Assembly: GCA_017466065.1 (NCBI GenBank)
Contig: JAFTUV010000016.1
Coordinates: 1 to 64,000 of the forward strand
DNA from: Bacteroidaceae bacterium
GTDB lineage: Bacteria; Bacteroidota; Bacteroidia; Bacteroidales; Bacteroidaceae
Direction of reading: 5' to 3'
DNA length: 64,000 nucleotides
Shown here: one piece after another, positions 1-9,100 of the stretch
Position numbering within the stretch: position 1 is the first letter of the stretch
How the letters are laid out: the number at the start of each line of letters is the position of its first letter
Made by a program: the position numbers and the translations under genes
The notes under the pieces: model-generated
What the model was told of the DNA's origin: nothing
The model's input: only the letters and a program-made list of their open reading frames with translations
Databases searched by the model: none

Positions 1-90
1 ACTTACCTTGCGATAAGTTAGCGTGTATGCAGCAGCAAGCTGCATCTTTTGAGCAATAATATAGCAGTTGACCCAAAAGTTGTTTGGTTG

Positions 91-177
91 ATGTCATATC
101 GAAGAAGCATAGCGACTGAGATATCTCAACGATGTTTTTTTGAGATCCCTCGTCGCTCCGCTCTGTCGGGATGACAT
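91..177. repeat. Imperfect palindromic intergenic element (family R3, copy a)
   Basis: The ends are ATGTCAT and ATGACAT, and the arms pair over most of 87 bp (for example GATATCTCA against TGAGATC, AGCGAC against GTCGCT), with a short loop near 131-140. A second element of the same design (GTCAT...ATGAC ends and an internal GAGATnTCTCA-type hairpin) lies at 5905-6016. Seen directly: the palindromic layout. Inferred: a small non-coding mobile or REP-like element. No coding sequence is visible in it. Confidence 0.6.
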
Positions 178-228
178 TTTCGCGAAGAAATGTTGCGGGT
201 CAATATCTATATTATTACATCTTTTGTT

Positions 229-257
229 GCGCAAGGCAGTAATCAGCTGCCTTGCGC
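229..257. other. Hairpin, 11-bp perfect stem
   Basis: GCGCAAGGCAG (229-239) pairs with CTGCCTTGCGC (247-257) around a 7-nt loop. There is no clear T-run on either side, so its role as a terminator for the minus-strand small gene at 397-570 is only a possibility. Apart from repeats and this hairpin, positions 1-282 show no supportable gene. Confidence 0.4.
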
Positions 258-282
258 AGTTACTCGATAAGTAATTGGAAAT

Positions 283-357
283 TTACTTGTTCCACAAATT
301 TCCCCATTGATAGTACTCGTTATTCGCGCACCGCGTGGCACAAACTTTGTCTGTGCT
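283..357 (-). pseudogene. Duplicated 3' end of the small gene at 397-570
   Basis: A 31-bp segment at 278-308 is identical to 392-422, which holds the last codons, stop and following bases of the intact small gene. Read on the minus strand, this copy ends in QWGNLWNK followed by TAA, the same C-terminus as the intact gene, but the frame is closed by a TGA 24 codons upstream and no start is present. It is best read as the leftover tail of a tandem copy. The sequence between the repeats does not resemble the body of the intact gene. Confidence 0.5.
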
Positions 358-396
358 TCACGCGACTTTCGCTACTCTTACTATCGATGGTGAAAT

Positions 397-570
397 TTAC
401 TTGTTCCACAAATTTCCCCATTCACCGCGGTTGGTGTTACCGAGCTGTGTGCCGGGGTTTGATGTGTCAACAGTTGTGTCGCTATCACCTACGGGAATTG
501 ATGCGGCGATGATGTTCTCTGTTACTACGTTTACCTCTGCTGTGAGGGGTGATACATAAGTCTTCTTCAT
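397..570 (-). CDS. Small conserved-type Bacteroidales protein, 57 aa (function unknown)
   Basis: An ATG at 570 opens a 57-codon frame ending in TAA at 397-399. The product begins MKKTYVSPLT and ends EWGNLWNK. It has no signal peptide or membrane segment; the middle is Ser/Thr/Asp/Gly-rich. From memory, very short Bacteroidetes proteins with an MKKxYxxP start and a WGxxLW tail are common and uncharacterised; I assign no function. It lies downstream of, and in the same direction as, the large secreted protein but beyond a strong hairpin (606-642), so it is probably transcribed separately. A broken copy of its 3' end follows at 283-357. It is too short for most gene callers, which makes it easy to overlook. 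Confidence 0.6.
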   Translation of the reverse strand: MKKTYVSPLTAEVNVVTENIIAASIPVGDSDTTVDTSNPGTQLGNTNRGEWGNLWNK

Positions 571-605
571 ATTGTCTTATAGTTTTAAATTATCGGTTTA
601 GTAAC

Positions 606-642
606 CTTGTAATGTTCCCCGTTCATAGGGGAACATTACAAG
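606..642. terminator. Hairpin with 15-bp perfect stem, bidirectional terminator candidate
   Basis: CTTGTAATGTTCCCC (606-620) pairs perfectly with GGGGAACATTACAAG (628-642) around a 7-nt loop. It sits 12 nt past the stop codon of the 983-residue secreted protein gene on the minus strand. The downstream minus-strand bases are A/T-rich rather than a pure T-run. Confidence 0.6.
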
Positions 643-653
643 TGTCGTGCTAT

Positions 654-3605
654 TTACTTTACAAAAGTCTTCTTTCCGTTGATGATGTAGATACCGGGAA
701 CGGTGATAGCCTTAATCTGGCGACCTGTGATGTCGTAGATAGTCTCTGTTGCGTTCTCTTCCTCTACTGCACCCTCGATGTTCTCGATGCCTGTTGTGCC
801 GTTCCAATCGAAGTTGAAGCTGTAAGAAGCGATGTTCTCCTGAACCTCGGGAACCAAGTATGCTTTGAATGCATTGTTCTTGAAGGTTGTGTTCTCGTCT
901 TGGTTCTTTGTAGCAAGGTACAAGCCTACCTGTTCGTTGGCAATGGCAAGAACGTATGCATCGTCGCCCTTGTTCTCGTCAAGGAGTGTACCTTTGAGAA
1001 TGCTTGTGCCCTCGCCGGCCTCGTTAGAGTAGTTAAAGATGAATTCACCTGCATTTTCAAGAATAACACCTGTATTTGCAGGGATGGTACCGCTGATTTT
1101 ATCCATTATCGCCCAACCATTGGTTGCCTCTGTAACGCCATAAACGTTAACGCCCTCGGGGATTGTAACAGCGTAGTTGAGGTAGAGTGTTGCGTAACCT
1201 GCATCGCTCACTGTTACATTGTGAGAGAGTGCGGTGATGTCTGTAACCTCGCTGATGATCCAAGCAGAAGCGCCCTCATAAGATTCGTTCTTCCAAGCAA
1301 CAACTGTTGAACCAGCCTCTTGTGCGTGCATCATAGCACCACCCTCGGGTACAATTTGAACTATGTTGGCAGAACCAAGGTTCGAAATTGCGACTCTAAC
1401 AGCATTCTCGGTTGTTGTTGCCAATGCAGCCTCTTGGCCACCATTGTGTGCCTTTGCTGTGCTCAAATATGTGCCACGCTCAACATTGTAGAGGTAGAAC
1501 ATATTGTCACCGGCAGGAACAAACTGGAATACCTCACCCATTGTGGTGGCATCTTGGAACATCATACCACCGGTGTTGTTTACATAGATTTTTTTACCGC
1601 TACGGCTATCTGATGCGGGTACTGCGCTTGCAATGTGGTAGAAAGCACCCTCGGTGGGCTGTATAGTTTCAAGAGCTGCAATTGCTGCGTTTAAGTCGGT
1701 AACAGAATAGTTGCCATTCTTCAAATTATCTTCGGCAATAGTAATGGCGGCATTCAGAGCTGTAACTGTAACTTCTGTATAATAACCTACAGCTGTACCT
1801 GTGCAGGTTGCCAATACTTTAGCTTTGTCAATAAGAGCCTGCAATGTCTCTGACGGGGTAGAGAAGTACATTGCTGTACCGGCATCGTCATTTGGAGCAT
1901 CAGTCCACATACCCATCTTATTGGTTGTACCTCCGTTGTTGCTCAAATAGTTGGCCTTGTTGTATGTCTGCAAGCCATAAGGTGCAGCATCGTTGGTTGA
2001 TACCAACAACCAAGTGTTTGTCCAGCCCTCTGTACCCGGGGTTTGAGCTACAATTGTTCCTACACCACTATTTGTATTCTCATAACTCATCGCCTTGGTC
2101 TTGTCGGCATAAGGATAGAGTTGGAGTGCGCACTTGTAATCATCTGTTGTTGTCTCCTTGAAGAACCAGAGCTGTGTATCGGCACCAGTGTACTCAGAAA
2201 GAGAAATTTTGCTGTCGCTGCTATCGTATGTATACCAATAAGCATCGCCACGTCCGCTCTTGATTGCGTAGAGAACGGGGTTCTCATCGTCTGTTGTTAT
2301 GGTGAAAGGATATTCCTTGTTGAGTTCGGCCATATACATTTCAATATTAGATTTAGCCTCGTCAATAACAGCAATATCGGTGCTTTCTGTAACAGTTTCT
2401 GCCTCTGCAACAGCCAAGCTCAAACCATAAAGTATCTTTGCTTTGTTTTCATATTCGGCGTTTACAGTTGTTGTCACTGGTGTCGACATTCCGAATTCAG
2501 CCATATGGAAGTATATGCGGTTATTACCTGTAGTCACAATAAAACGCAGATAAGTATATGAAGGGTCGCATTCTATAAGGTCGGATTTGTAACTTGTACC
2601 GCCAGATTGAGGAAGGCCATCAATAACTGTAATTTCTGTGTATTCGTTACCATCGGTGCTACCTAAAATCTGAACAGATTTAGGGAAGTCGGCTTGGGCA
2701 CTGCTACGTGTTACCTCGTTAAAATAGAACTCTTCAATACCATTGCCTTCGCCAAGATAAACTGTGAGGTAATCGTTGCTTGACGATGCACTATGCCAGT
2801 TTGTGTGGATGAATGTATTATTATTTCCATCGATCAGCCAAGCCATATTATTACCCTCTTCCGGGTCAATGTTGCTGCAAGATATATAACCGGCAGCACT
2901 GGGGTCTGTTACCTGCAATGTAATTTCACCACCGGTAGAAGAGAACTCGGCTGTTGTCAGCAGTGTCTGAGCAGATGTAATAGTCTCTTTCAATGCATTT
3001 TGTTTCTCTGTAAGAGCTTCATCGGTTAACTCTGCTACTTCATAAAAAGCAAATGCTGTACACCAGTTAGCACCGGCAGAAAGACCGCCGATATAACGCC
3101 AGCCATTTCTGTTATCGGCATTGGTGTAGTCGGCATTCTTCTGAACTGTTACAATCGGAGTTTCTGCGGTGATGGTTTCATAATCAATCCAGTTTCCATT
3201 CTCGTCACACGCATCCACATCGTTACCACAGCAAACGGCTTTTCCTACGAAATAAGGAATTACATATACACCGGTCTTTGTCTCTGTTGAAGTGAGGACA
3301 TCTGCTTGGATATAGTTGCCATCACTGTTTTTGATGTATGCCAAATATCCGTCGCCTATTTCTTCCACTGTAAACAGATAGGCAGCATTGTCGGTTGATG
3401 CACTGGGGAGCAAATCCGATTTTGTCAATGTTCCACTATTGTTGTATAACAAGTTAGTGCAAGCACTGCCATAATGAGTGGCTACAGAAATAAAATACTG
3501 CTTGCCAGCCTCCAAAGTTGTGGTGCGACTGCCTGGGTAATAGGTCTGCGCCATTGCACCAAATGCTACGAGCAATGATGCAAGAAGAAAAGTAAATTTT
3601 TTCAT
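654..3605 (-). CDS. Secreted multidomain protein with discoidin-like domain and C-terminal sorting-type tail
   Basis: 983 residues. The N-terminus (MKKFTFLLASLLVAFGAMAQ) is a clear signal peptide, cleaved near residue 19. Residues about 230-375 look like an F5/8 type C (discoidin) carbohydrate-binding domain, with the typical 'WLIDGNNNTFIHTNW' and 'VQILGSTDG...YTEITV' signatures. Segments on either side (about 20-190 and 430-800) read as repeated lectin-like beta-rich modules with Trp/Tyr-rich 'YFIS', 'YHIAS' starts. The last 30 residues (IYDITGRQI...GIYIINGKK) match the short C-terminal tail found on many secreted Bacteroidales proteins, related to type IX secretion sorting domains. No catalytic domain was recognised; a glycan-binding role at or outside the cell surface is inferred. 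Monocistronic: promoter near 3772, terminator at 606-642. Confidence 0.8.
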   Translation of the reverse strand: MKKFTFLLASLLVAFGAMAQTYYPGSRTTTLEAGKQYFISVATHYGSACTNLLYNNSGTLTKSDLLPSASTDNAAYLFTVEEIGDGYLAYIKNSDGNYIQADVLTSTETKTGVYVIPYFVGKAVCCGNDVDACDENGNWIDYETITAETPIVTVQKNADYTNADNRNGWRYIGGLSAGANWCTAFAFYEVAELTDEALTEKQNALKETITSAQTLLTTAEFSSTGGEITLQVTDPSAAGYISCSNIDPEEGNNMAWLIDGNNNTFIHTNWHSASSSNDYLTVYLGEGNGIEEFYFNEVTRSSAQADFPKSVQILGSTDGNEYTEITVIDGLPQSGGTSYKSDLIECDPSYTYLRFIVTTGNNRIYFHMAEFGMSTPVTTTVNAEYENKAKILYGLSLAVAEAETVTESTDIAVIDEAKSNIEMYMAELNKEYPFTITTDDENPVLYAIKSGRGDAYWYTYDSSDSKISLSEYTGADTQLWFFKETTTDDYKCALQLYPYADKTKAMSYENTNSGVGTIVAQTPGTEGWTNTWLLVSTNDAAPYGLQTYNKANYLSNNGGTTNKMGMWTDAPNDDAGTAMYFSTPSETLQALIDKAKVLATCTGTAVGYYTEVTVTALNAAITIAEDNLKNGNYSVTDLNAAIAALETIQPTEGAFYHIASAVPASDSRSGKKIYVNNTGGMMFQDATTMGEVFQFVPAGDNMFYLYNVERGTYLSTAKAHNGGQEAALATTTENAVRVAISNLGSANIVQIVPEGGAMMHAQEAGSTVVAWKNESYEGASAWIISEVTDITALSHNVTVSDAGYATLYLNYAVTIPEGVNVYGVTEATNGWAIMDKISGTIPANTGVILENAGEFIFNYSNEAGEGTSILKGTLLDENKGDDAYVLAIANEQVGLYLATKNQDENTTFKNNAFKAYLVPEVQENIASYSFNFDWNGTTGIENIEGAVEEENATETIYDITGRQIKAITVPGIYIINGKKTFVK

Positions 3606-3771
3606 AAGGTTAAAATTATTTATTTATAAAATAAGGTTTATTTTGCCTCCTATTTTGCTTCTTGCGGGTGTTAAGGTTCTTGCAGTGTAAAAGTTTTTTA
3701 ATTTTAACTGTATATAAGTGTTTATCAATTATTTAACTTTTACAAAGCCTTCTGTCCACAATAGCGGTGCG

Positions 3772-3779
3772 CAAATGTA
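3772..3779 (-). promoter_or_regulatory. Promoter -7 element TACATTTG
   Basis: On the minus strand TACATTTG matches the Bacteroidetes -7 consensus TAnnTTTG and would give a 5' UTR of roughly 160 nt for the secreted protein gene starting at 3605. No well-placed -33 TTTG is visible at the usual spacing, so this rests on the -7 match alone. Confidence 0.35.
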
Positions 3780-3804
3780 CAAAGATTGGGTCAAAAATTA
3801 CCCC

Positions 3805-3832
3805 CCCACTGTTAAAAATTGTTAACAGTGGG
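3805..3832. other. Hairpin, 11-bp perfect stem
   Basis: CCCACTGTTAA (3805-3815) pairs with TTAACAGTGGG (3822-3832). It lies in the 410-bp gap between the divergently placed end of the TauE gene and the start of the secreted protein gene, just upstream of the -7 element at 3772-3779. It could be a terminator for the TauE gene or an operator; nothing decides between these. Confidence 0.4.
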
Positions 3833-3912
3833 AAATTTTATAAAATTCGGGCTTTTGTTGCTGCAATTTATGGATAACAAAGAGTGGGTTATCTTTGTGT
3901 TGCCGGGAATGA

Positions 3913-3975
3913 CACCGAGGGTTTTAGAGCAGAACTTTTTAGCTAATCGGTCATTATTCTCCCCCCAACTTTTGC
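3913..3975. repeat. Dispersed intergenic repeat, family R2 copy a
   Basis: Shares the blocks CCGAGG-TTTTAGAGCA-AACTTTTT and CCCCCCAACTTTTGC, in the same order and spacing, with 15697-15764. Both copies sit just beyond the 3' end of a minus-strand gene (TauE here, DUF349 protein there). No coding potential is visible. Confidence 0.6.
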
Positions 3976-4015
3976 AAGTGAGCCTAATATATATAAATAA
4001 GGTGTAGTGGGGCGA

Positions 4016-4741
4016 TTATAGAATAGCGATAATGCCGCTTATAATCATAAGCACGCATACGGCACGGCGCAGTGTCTCGCGGTCTATCTTTTTGAAACAC
4101 CAAGCACCCAAGAGGGAGCCTATTGCAATGCCTCCCAAGCCTACGGCCCAATAGGTGAGGGTGTTGGGGGTGAAGAAGCCTGCTTGTGCGCGGAATGTTG
4201 TGTAGAAAAGGTTGAACACCACCGAGAGGGCTTGCATTGTGGCCATATATTTTATCTTGTCCTTTATGGTGCTTATGCAGTAGAGCACTACTGCGGGGCC
4301 GGGCATTGCGAACATTCCTCCCATAATGCCGCTAATGGTGCCTATTGCGGCTCGGGCTCCATTCGATTGCAGTGCCAATGAAATTTTCTTCTCCCAGAAT
4401 AGGAAGTAGAGGGCAACGCACACAAGTGCCACTCCCAAACAGCGTTTCATAGTGCCGTTACCAAGCTCTGCCATAAATTTTATGGCGAAATAGGCTGCGG
4501 TGATATTGAATAGGATGATTATGGCTACGCTGCGCCAACAGATGTGCCGCCAATGTCGCAGGGTGATGAATAGTGCGGTGGTGCCGGCCAAGAGCCCCGA
4601 CAGGGTGATGCTCTCTCCGTATGAGGGAAGCAGAAAGGGGAAGAATATCATTACAAATATGCCGAATCCGAATCCGCTTGCCCGCTGTATGAAACTTGCG
4701 GCAATGGCTAAAAGGAATATTAGCAGGAGGGTGGTGGGCAT
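4016..4741 (-). CDS. TauE/SafE family (DUF81) membrane permease
   Basis: 241 residues, almost wholly hydrophobic, with about eight membrane segments. The paired family motifs are visible: an N-terminal half with 'ASGFGFGIFVMIFFPFL' and a C-terminal half with 'GGMFAMPGPAVVLYC' and 'GLGGIAIGSLLGAWCF', the Gly-rich inverted repeat of TauE/SafE proteins. These inner-membrane carriers are linked to export of sulfite or small organosulfur anions, but substrates are rarely proven and none is implied by context. It follows argF' in the same direction but a strong terminator (4780-4816) separates them, so it is probably expressed separately. Start ATG at 4741. Confidence 0.85.
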   Translation of the reverse strand: MPTTLLLIFLLAIAASFIQRASGFGFGIFVMIFFPFLLPSYGESITLSGLLAGTTALFITLRHWRHICWRSVAIIILFNITAAYFAIKFMAELGNGTMKRCLGVALVCVALYFLFWEKKISLALQSNGARAAIGTISGIMGGMFAMPGPAVVLYCISTIKDKIKYMATMQALSVVFNLFYTTFRAQAGFFTPNTLTYWAVGLGGIAIGSLLGAWCFKKIDRETLRRAVCVLMIISGIIAIL

Positions 4742-4779
4742 AATAGAAAAGGCGGTTTGTCAATTCTTACAAACCTAAC

Positions 4780-4816
4780 GATGCTGTGCTCAAAATTATT
4801 TTTTGAGCACAGCATC
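4780..4816. terminator. Bidirectional-looking terminator after argF'
   Basis: GATGCTGTGCTCAAAA (4780-4795) pairs with TTTTGAGCACAGCATC (4801-4816), a 16-bp perfect stem with a 5-nt loop and A/T flanks. It begins 5 nt past the argF' stop codon on the minus strand. Confidence 0.8.
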
Positions 4817-4820
4817 TATG

Positions 4821-5774
4821 TTAAAGATTTTCGATTATTCTTTTGAGCACTACGGTTGCCGATATTTCGCGGTTGGCTGCTTCGGGGATGACAAGCGAAC
4901 GGGGGCTTTCAATAACATCGTCGGTGACAATCATATTGCGGCGCACGGGCAGGCAGTGCATAAAGTGGGCGTTGTTGGTAACAGCCATCTGGCGGTCGCT
5001 CACGGTCCAGCTGCGGTCGGTGCATATTACCTTGCCGTAGTTGTCGCCGGTGTAGGCAGCCCAGTTTTTCGCATATATAAAGTCGGCTCCTTCAAAGGCT
5101 TTCATCTGGTCGTACTCCACGCGGGCGTTACCAACAAAGGCCGGGTCGAGCTCATAGCCCTTGGGGTGGGTTATCACAAATTCGTAGTCGGTGGCGTTCA
5201 TCCACTCGGCAAATGAATTCGGCACTGCTTGGGGCAGGGCTTTGGGGTGGGGTGCCCAAGTGAGTACTACTTTGGGGCGTTCTTTGGTTTTGTGTTCCTC
5301 GATGGTTATGAGGTCGGCGAAACTTTGCAGAGGGTGGCGTGTGGCGGCCTCCATTGAAAATACCGGGCGGCCCGAGTATTTAATGAACTGGTTGAGGATT
5401 ACTTCGTTGTAATCGTCCTCTTTGTTCTCGAAACGTGCAAAGGAGCGTACGCCTATTACATCGCAGTAGCTGCCCATCACCGGGATTGCTTCGAGTATGT
5501 GCTCGGGCTTGTCGCCGTCCATTATCACTCCGCGTTCTGTTTCCAACTTCCACGCTCCTTGGTTTATGTCAAGCACTATCACATTCATTCCCAAATTGAG
5601 GGCTGCTTTTTGGGTGCTCAAGCGGGTGCGAAGGCTGGAATTGAAGAATACCATCATAAGGGTCTTGTTCTTGCCAAGCTCGCAGTATTTGTAACGGTCG
5701 GCCTTTATTTCGAGGGCCTCTTTTACGGCATCTTTCAGGTTGCCTATGTCGTTTACGGTTATAAAGTTTCTCAT
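4821..5774 (-). CDS. argF': N-succinylornithine carbamoyltransferase (SOTCase)
   Basis: 317 residues, the usual length for this transcarbamylase subfamily. It transfers carbamoyl from carbamoyl phosphate to N-succinyl-L-ornithine, giving N-succinyl-citrulline in the Bacteroides-type arginine pathway. The carbamoyl phosphate site reads 'FFNSSLRTRLST' (residues 43-54) and the second signature is 'HCLPVRR' (273-279). Residue 90 is Pro in 'DGDKPEH'; in the Bacteroides fragilis enzyme Pro90 favours succinylornithine, where acetylornithine enzymes carry Glu. 'RHPLQSFAD' (146-154) and 'WAPHPKALPQAVPNSF' also fit this subfamily. Standing alone here, with no other arg gene in the window. Terminator at 4780-4816. 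Confidence 0.93.
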   Translation of the reverse strand: MRNFITVNDIGNLKDAVKEALEIKADRYKYCELGKNKTLMMVFFNSSLRTRLSTQKAALNLGMNVIVLDINQGAWKLETERGVIMDGDKPEHILEAIPVMGSYCDVIGVRSFARFENKEDDYNEVILNQFIKYSGRPVFSMEAATRHPLQSFADLITIEEHKTKERPKVVLTWAPHPKALPQAVPNSFAEWMNATDYEFVITHPKGYELDPAFVGNARVEYDQMKAFEGADFIYAKNWAAYTGDNYGKVICTDRSWTVSDRQMAVTNNAHFMHCLPVRRNMIVTDDVIESPRSLVIPEAANREISATVVLKRIIENL

Positions 5775-5904
5775 TTTGTTTTTTTATTTTTTGTTCTTTT
5801 TTTAATCCCCTCAGTCGCAAGCGACAGCCCCCCTTAAAATTAAGTGGGGCAGTTTAATTTGTTTTTGGCAATTATTTATAAATTTACACCAATTAGATAG
5901 GAAC

Positions 5905-6016
5905 TGTCATTTCGAACGAACCAACGGTCGACGCCCGTAGGGGCAAAAGTCAATGTGAGAAATCTCAACAATGTTGATATATAGATTTCTCCTCCCTCTC
6001 GGTCGTCGAAATGACA
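5905..6016. repeat. Palindromic intergenic element (family R3, copy b)
   Basis: Ends TGTCATTTCGA (5905-5915) and TCGAAATGACA (6006-6016) are exact inverted repeats, and the interior contains GAGAAATC/GATTTCTC. It occupies most of the 346-bp gap between tamB and argF'. The rest of that gap holds a GCCCC...GGGGC hairpin (5827-5850) and no supportable gene. Related in design to 91-177. Confidence 0.65.
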
Positions 6017-6120
6017 AACAAGTGTAACATGTATATAATCACCTTGTTTTTTATTCTTCTGTCCTATTCTTCCTCTTGGCTTGCCTGACATTCACAGCAT
6101 TGCCGGCTGCGAATATAGTA

Positions 6121-9100
6121 TTATTTATTTGTTTTTTCCTTCTCTTTTTTGTTTTTGTTGCGTAACCACCACCGCCACTCGTCGAAATTGTGGCGCAGTA
6201 TTATGCCGGCACCCTGCGTGGTGAGGGTAGCGTCGGAGAAGTAACGGTCGTTGGTCTTGTTATAGGCTTTGAGGCTCACATTGCCACTTTTGTTGAGCAG
6301 CCATTGTATCTCAAAGTCGCCCACAAAGTTGCTGTTGGCCAACGGGTTCTCGCGGTAACCGAAATTTCCGTTTATGAGCAGGCGGTTATCGAGCAGGCGG
6401 CCTTCGAGTATTCCCTCTACCTCCATACTGTTCCACCCGCGCTCGCTACTGCTGAAATTACCCGAAATGTTCCAGTTGCGGTTGTCGATGATGCGCGACA
6501 GCATATTGTTGAGCTGTCCCGAAATGGTGTTCGATATTAGCGACTCCATAGCTGTGGAACTTTCGGCATTGCCGTCGCTGCGGTTGTAGTCGTAGGTGTA
6601 GAATTTTCCTATACCCATAAGGTAGATGAATTGCATATTCTTCTGCTCGGGGGTGTTTACCATACTTGCCAAAAGCTCGCGTTCTTCTTCGTTGGCATCG
6701 GGCAGTTCAATGTTGAAGTTCAGTTGTGGGGCTTCGAGCTTGCCGGTGATGTCCATCAGGCAGTGTACTTTCACGTTCTTGTGCCGTCGGCCTGTGGGGT
6801 CGAGGTCGCTGAGCGAGGCACTTGGCACCAGATATTTTGTTTTAAGGTTAAGGTCGGCAAGGAAGGGGTCGCCGTTAAATTCGAGGGAGCTCCCATCGGT
6901 AATGTCGAATTCCTTGGGGAAGATGTCCTGCATTGTGAATTTGTAGGTTCCTCTTTCGAGGTCGAGCCTTCCCATCATACTGAACCCCTCTTTTTCGTCG
7001 TATATGGCGGTGATGGGGCCGTTGCCGTATAGGTCGATGTAGTCGCCGGTTTTGCGGTTTGTGAGAACTTTCAGTTGTATGTCGGGGGTGACATCTATCA
7101 TAAATTCAAGGTTCAAACGGCTCAACAGGCTTTTGTGTGCGTTGTGCGTTTCTTCTTCGTCCTCGTTTTGTTGCAGTTTGGGTGTGTGCTTCTTGTTCCT
7201 GTCGGTGAATTTAATGAAATTGCTTGTTGCCGAAGTGCCCATTGTGCCGGCATCGTAGACAAAATAGGAGTTGCGCTCGCTGCGAACATCGGCGTGTATG
7301 AATAGCCCTTTGTCGTTGGCTGTGATATTGGCGTTGCCGGTGGCGAAGGCTCTTCCGTGGAAGGGGTTGGGGCCAAAATCCTCGCAATGATAGGCAAGCA
7401 GGCCTTCGGCTTTTATGTCAATGTCGCATGTGAAGTTGCCGAGGCAGTTGTGGTTGATGCTGCCCGAAACGTAGCCGATGTTTCGGTAACTATCGGAGAT
7501 GAGGCCGCGGTCGAGACTCATTTTGTTGTGAGTGAGTGTCACCGTGTCGTTTATGAGCATATATATGACATTGGTGCTTGTCACTCGCAATGGTCCGTTG
7601 GTCACAACCTTGCCGACGAGGTTGAGGTGCCCCAAAGGGCCTGTCAGATAGGCTTGCCCTGTGGCTGTTGCGCCAACATCGGAGAGTATGCCGGAGAGCA
7701 TACTGTTTAGGAAGGTGAGCCTTGTGCGATCGGCGTCGATGCATAGGCTTATGGTGTCGTTGGCGGGCGACACAAAGCCTTTGACAATGGTGTGTGCCTT
7801 GTCGGGGGTGCGAATGTCGCCACGCATTACAATGGATTTATCTGTTTCGTTCCACTCGGCGTTGAAGTCGAGGTCGCCCATATATCCTTTTTCGAACAGG
7901 AAACTGTCGACTTTGAGTGTGCTGCTGAATTGCGGGGAGGTAAATGCGCTGCCGAGTGTAATGTCGCCGGTGGCGTTGCCGCCGAATTCCACGGAGTGGA
8001 AGTTGACAAGGTCGAGTATGCTTTCCAGCTTAATGTCTTTAAGTTCTATGTTTAGAATGTCGTCGGGGCTCTTGCCGAGCTTGCCTTTGGCATACAGGGT
8101 TTTCCGGTCGTTGGCAAGATGCAGGTTGTCGATTGTTATTTCGTCGGCGTTGCCTTTGATGTTGCAACGGGATATGTCCCACGGTGTGCCGTTGTACACT
8201 ATGCGGCTGGGCGATATTACAGCGTCGGCCTGCACTTTGTTGTCGGTTCTTGCAAGTGTAATATCGATGTTTATGGCTCCGTTGTTGGCCGGTGTTGTGT
8301 CGTTGGCCCAGTCGAGTGTTGTGCTTATGGTGTTGTTGCACATAGTGGTGCGCTGATTAAGGATGAGTTCCTTTGTGCTTTTTTTGCCTTGCGGGGCTTT
8401 CAGGGTACTTTTTATGCTTGCTGCTTTTTCGTTGGCAATGAGTTCTGCGTTTATGCTCTTGAAGCGTTGCTTGTTTATCGTGGCGTTGGAAAGGTCTATT
8501 TTTGCGTGGAACAGTTTTCGGTTGTCGTCGCATAGCCCGGTAATTGTGGAGTGGTCGCGTATGGCTATGGGCAGTTGCAGCAGATTGCTTATGATGGTGG
8601 TGTTCTTTATGTTGAAATTGAATACATAGGAGTTGTCGGTGCGTGTTATGTTCCGGGGGTCGAGGATTGCCGGAAGGTGTGTCTTGGTGATATTTTCGAA
8701 TGTGCCGGCGAGTGAGGCGTAGTCGAAATCTCCGGCTATCTTGGCATCGAGAAAGTCGGAATTTATTAAAAGGCTTCGGTTGTCGAGCAGGTTGTTGTCG
8801 ACAATGTGCAACCTGCGTATGTTGTTCTTTTTTGTAGGTGTTTCCTGTGTGATGTTGTATATTTGAAGGTCGAACAGTGATTTTCCCTCTTTGTAGATGT
8901 TGTAGGTCCCGTCTATTTCGGCCGAGATTTTTCCATTGTCGTCGCTGCTTATGTTTAGGTTGTGTGGCTTTATGGAGTCGATGCTTGCGGTTATCTTCAT
9001 CTCTTTATGTTCTTTTTGTGCAGAGGTGCAGAGGAGGTTTCCTGTGGCATTGGGGTCGTTGCAGAAAATTCGGGCTGTGAAGTCTTTGGTGTTATAGGAG

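Noticed and set aside
549..1310. Long plus-strand open frame over the 3' end of the secreted protein gene
   Set aside because: It is antisense to a clear signal-peptide protein with recognised domains; composition is Cys/Val-rich, as expected of a shadow frame.
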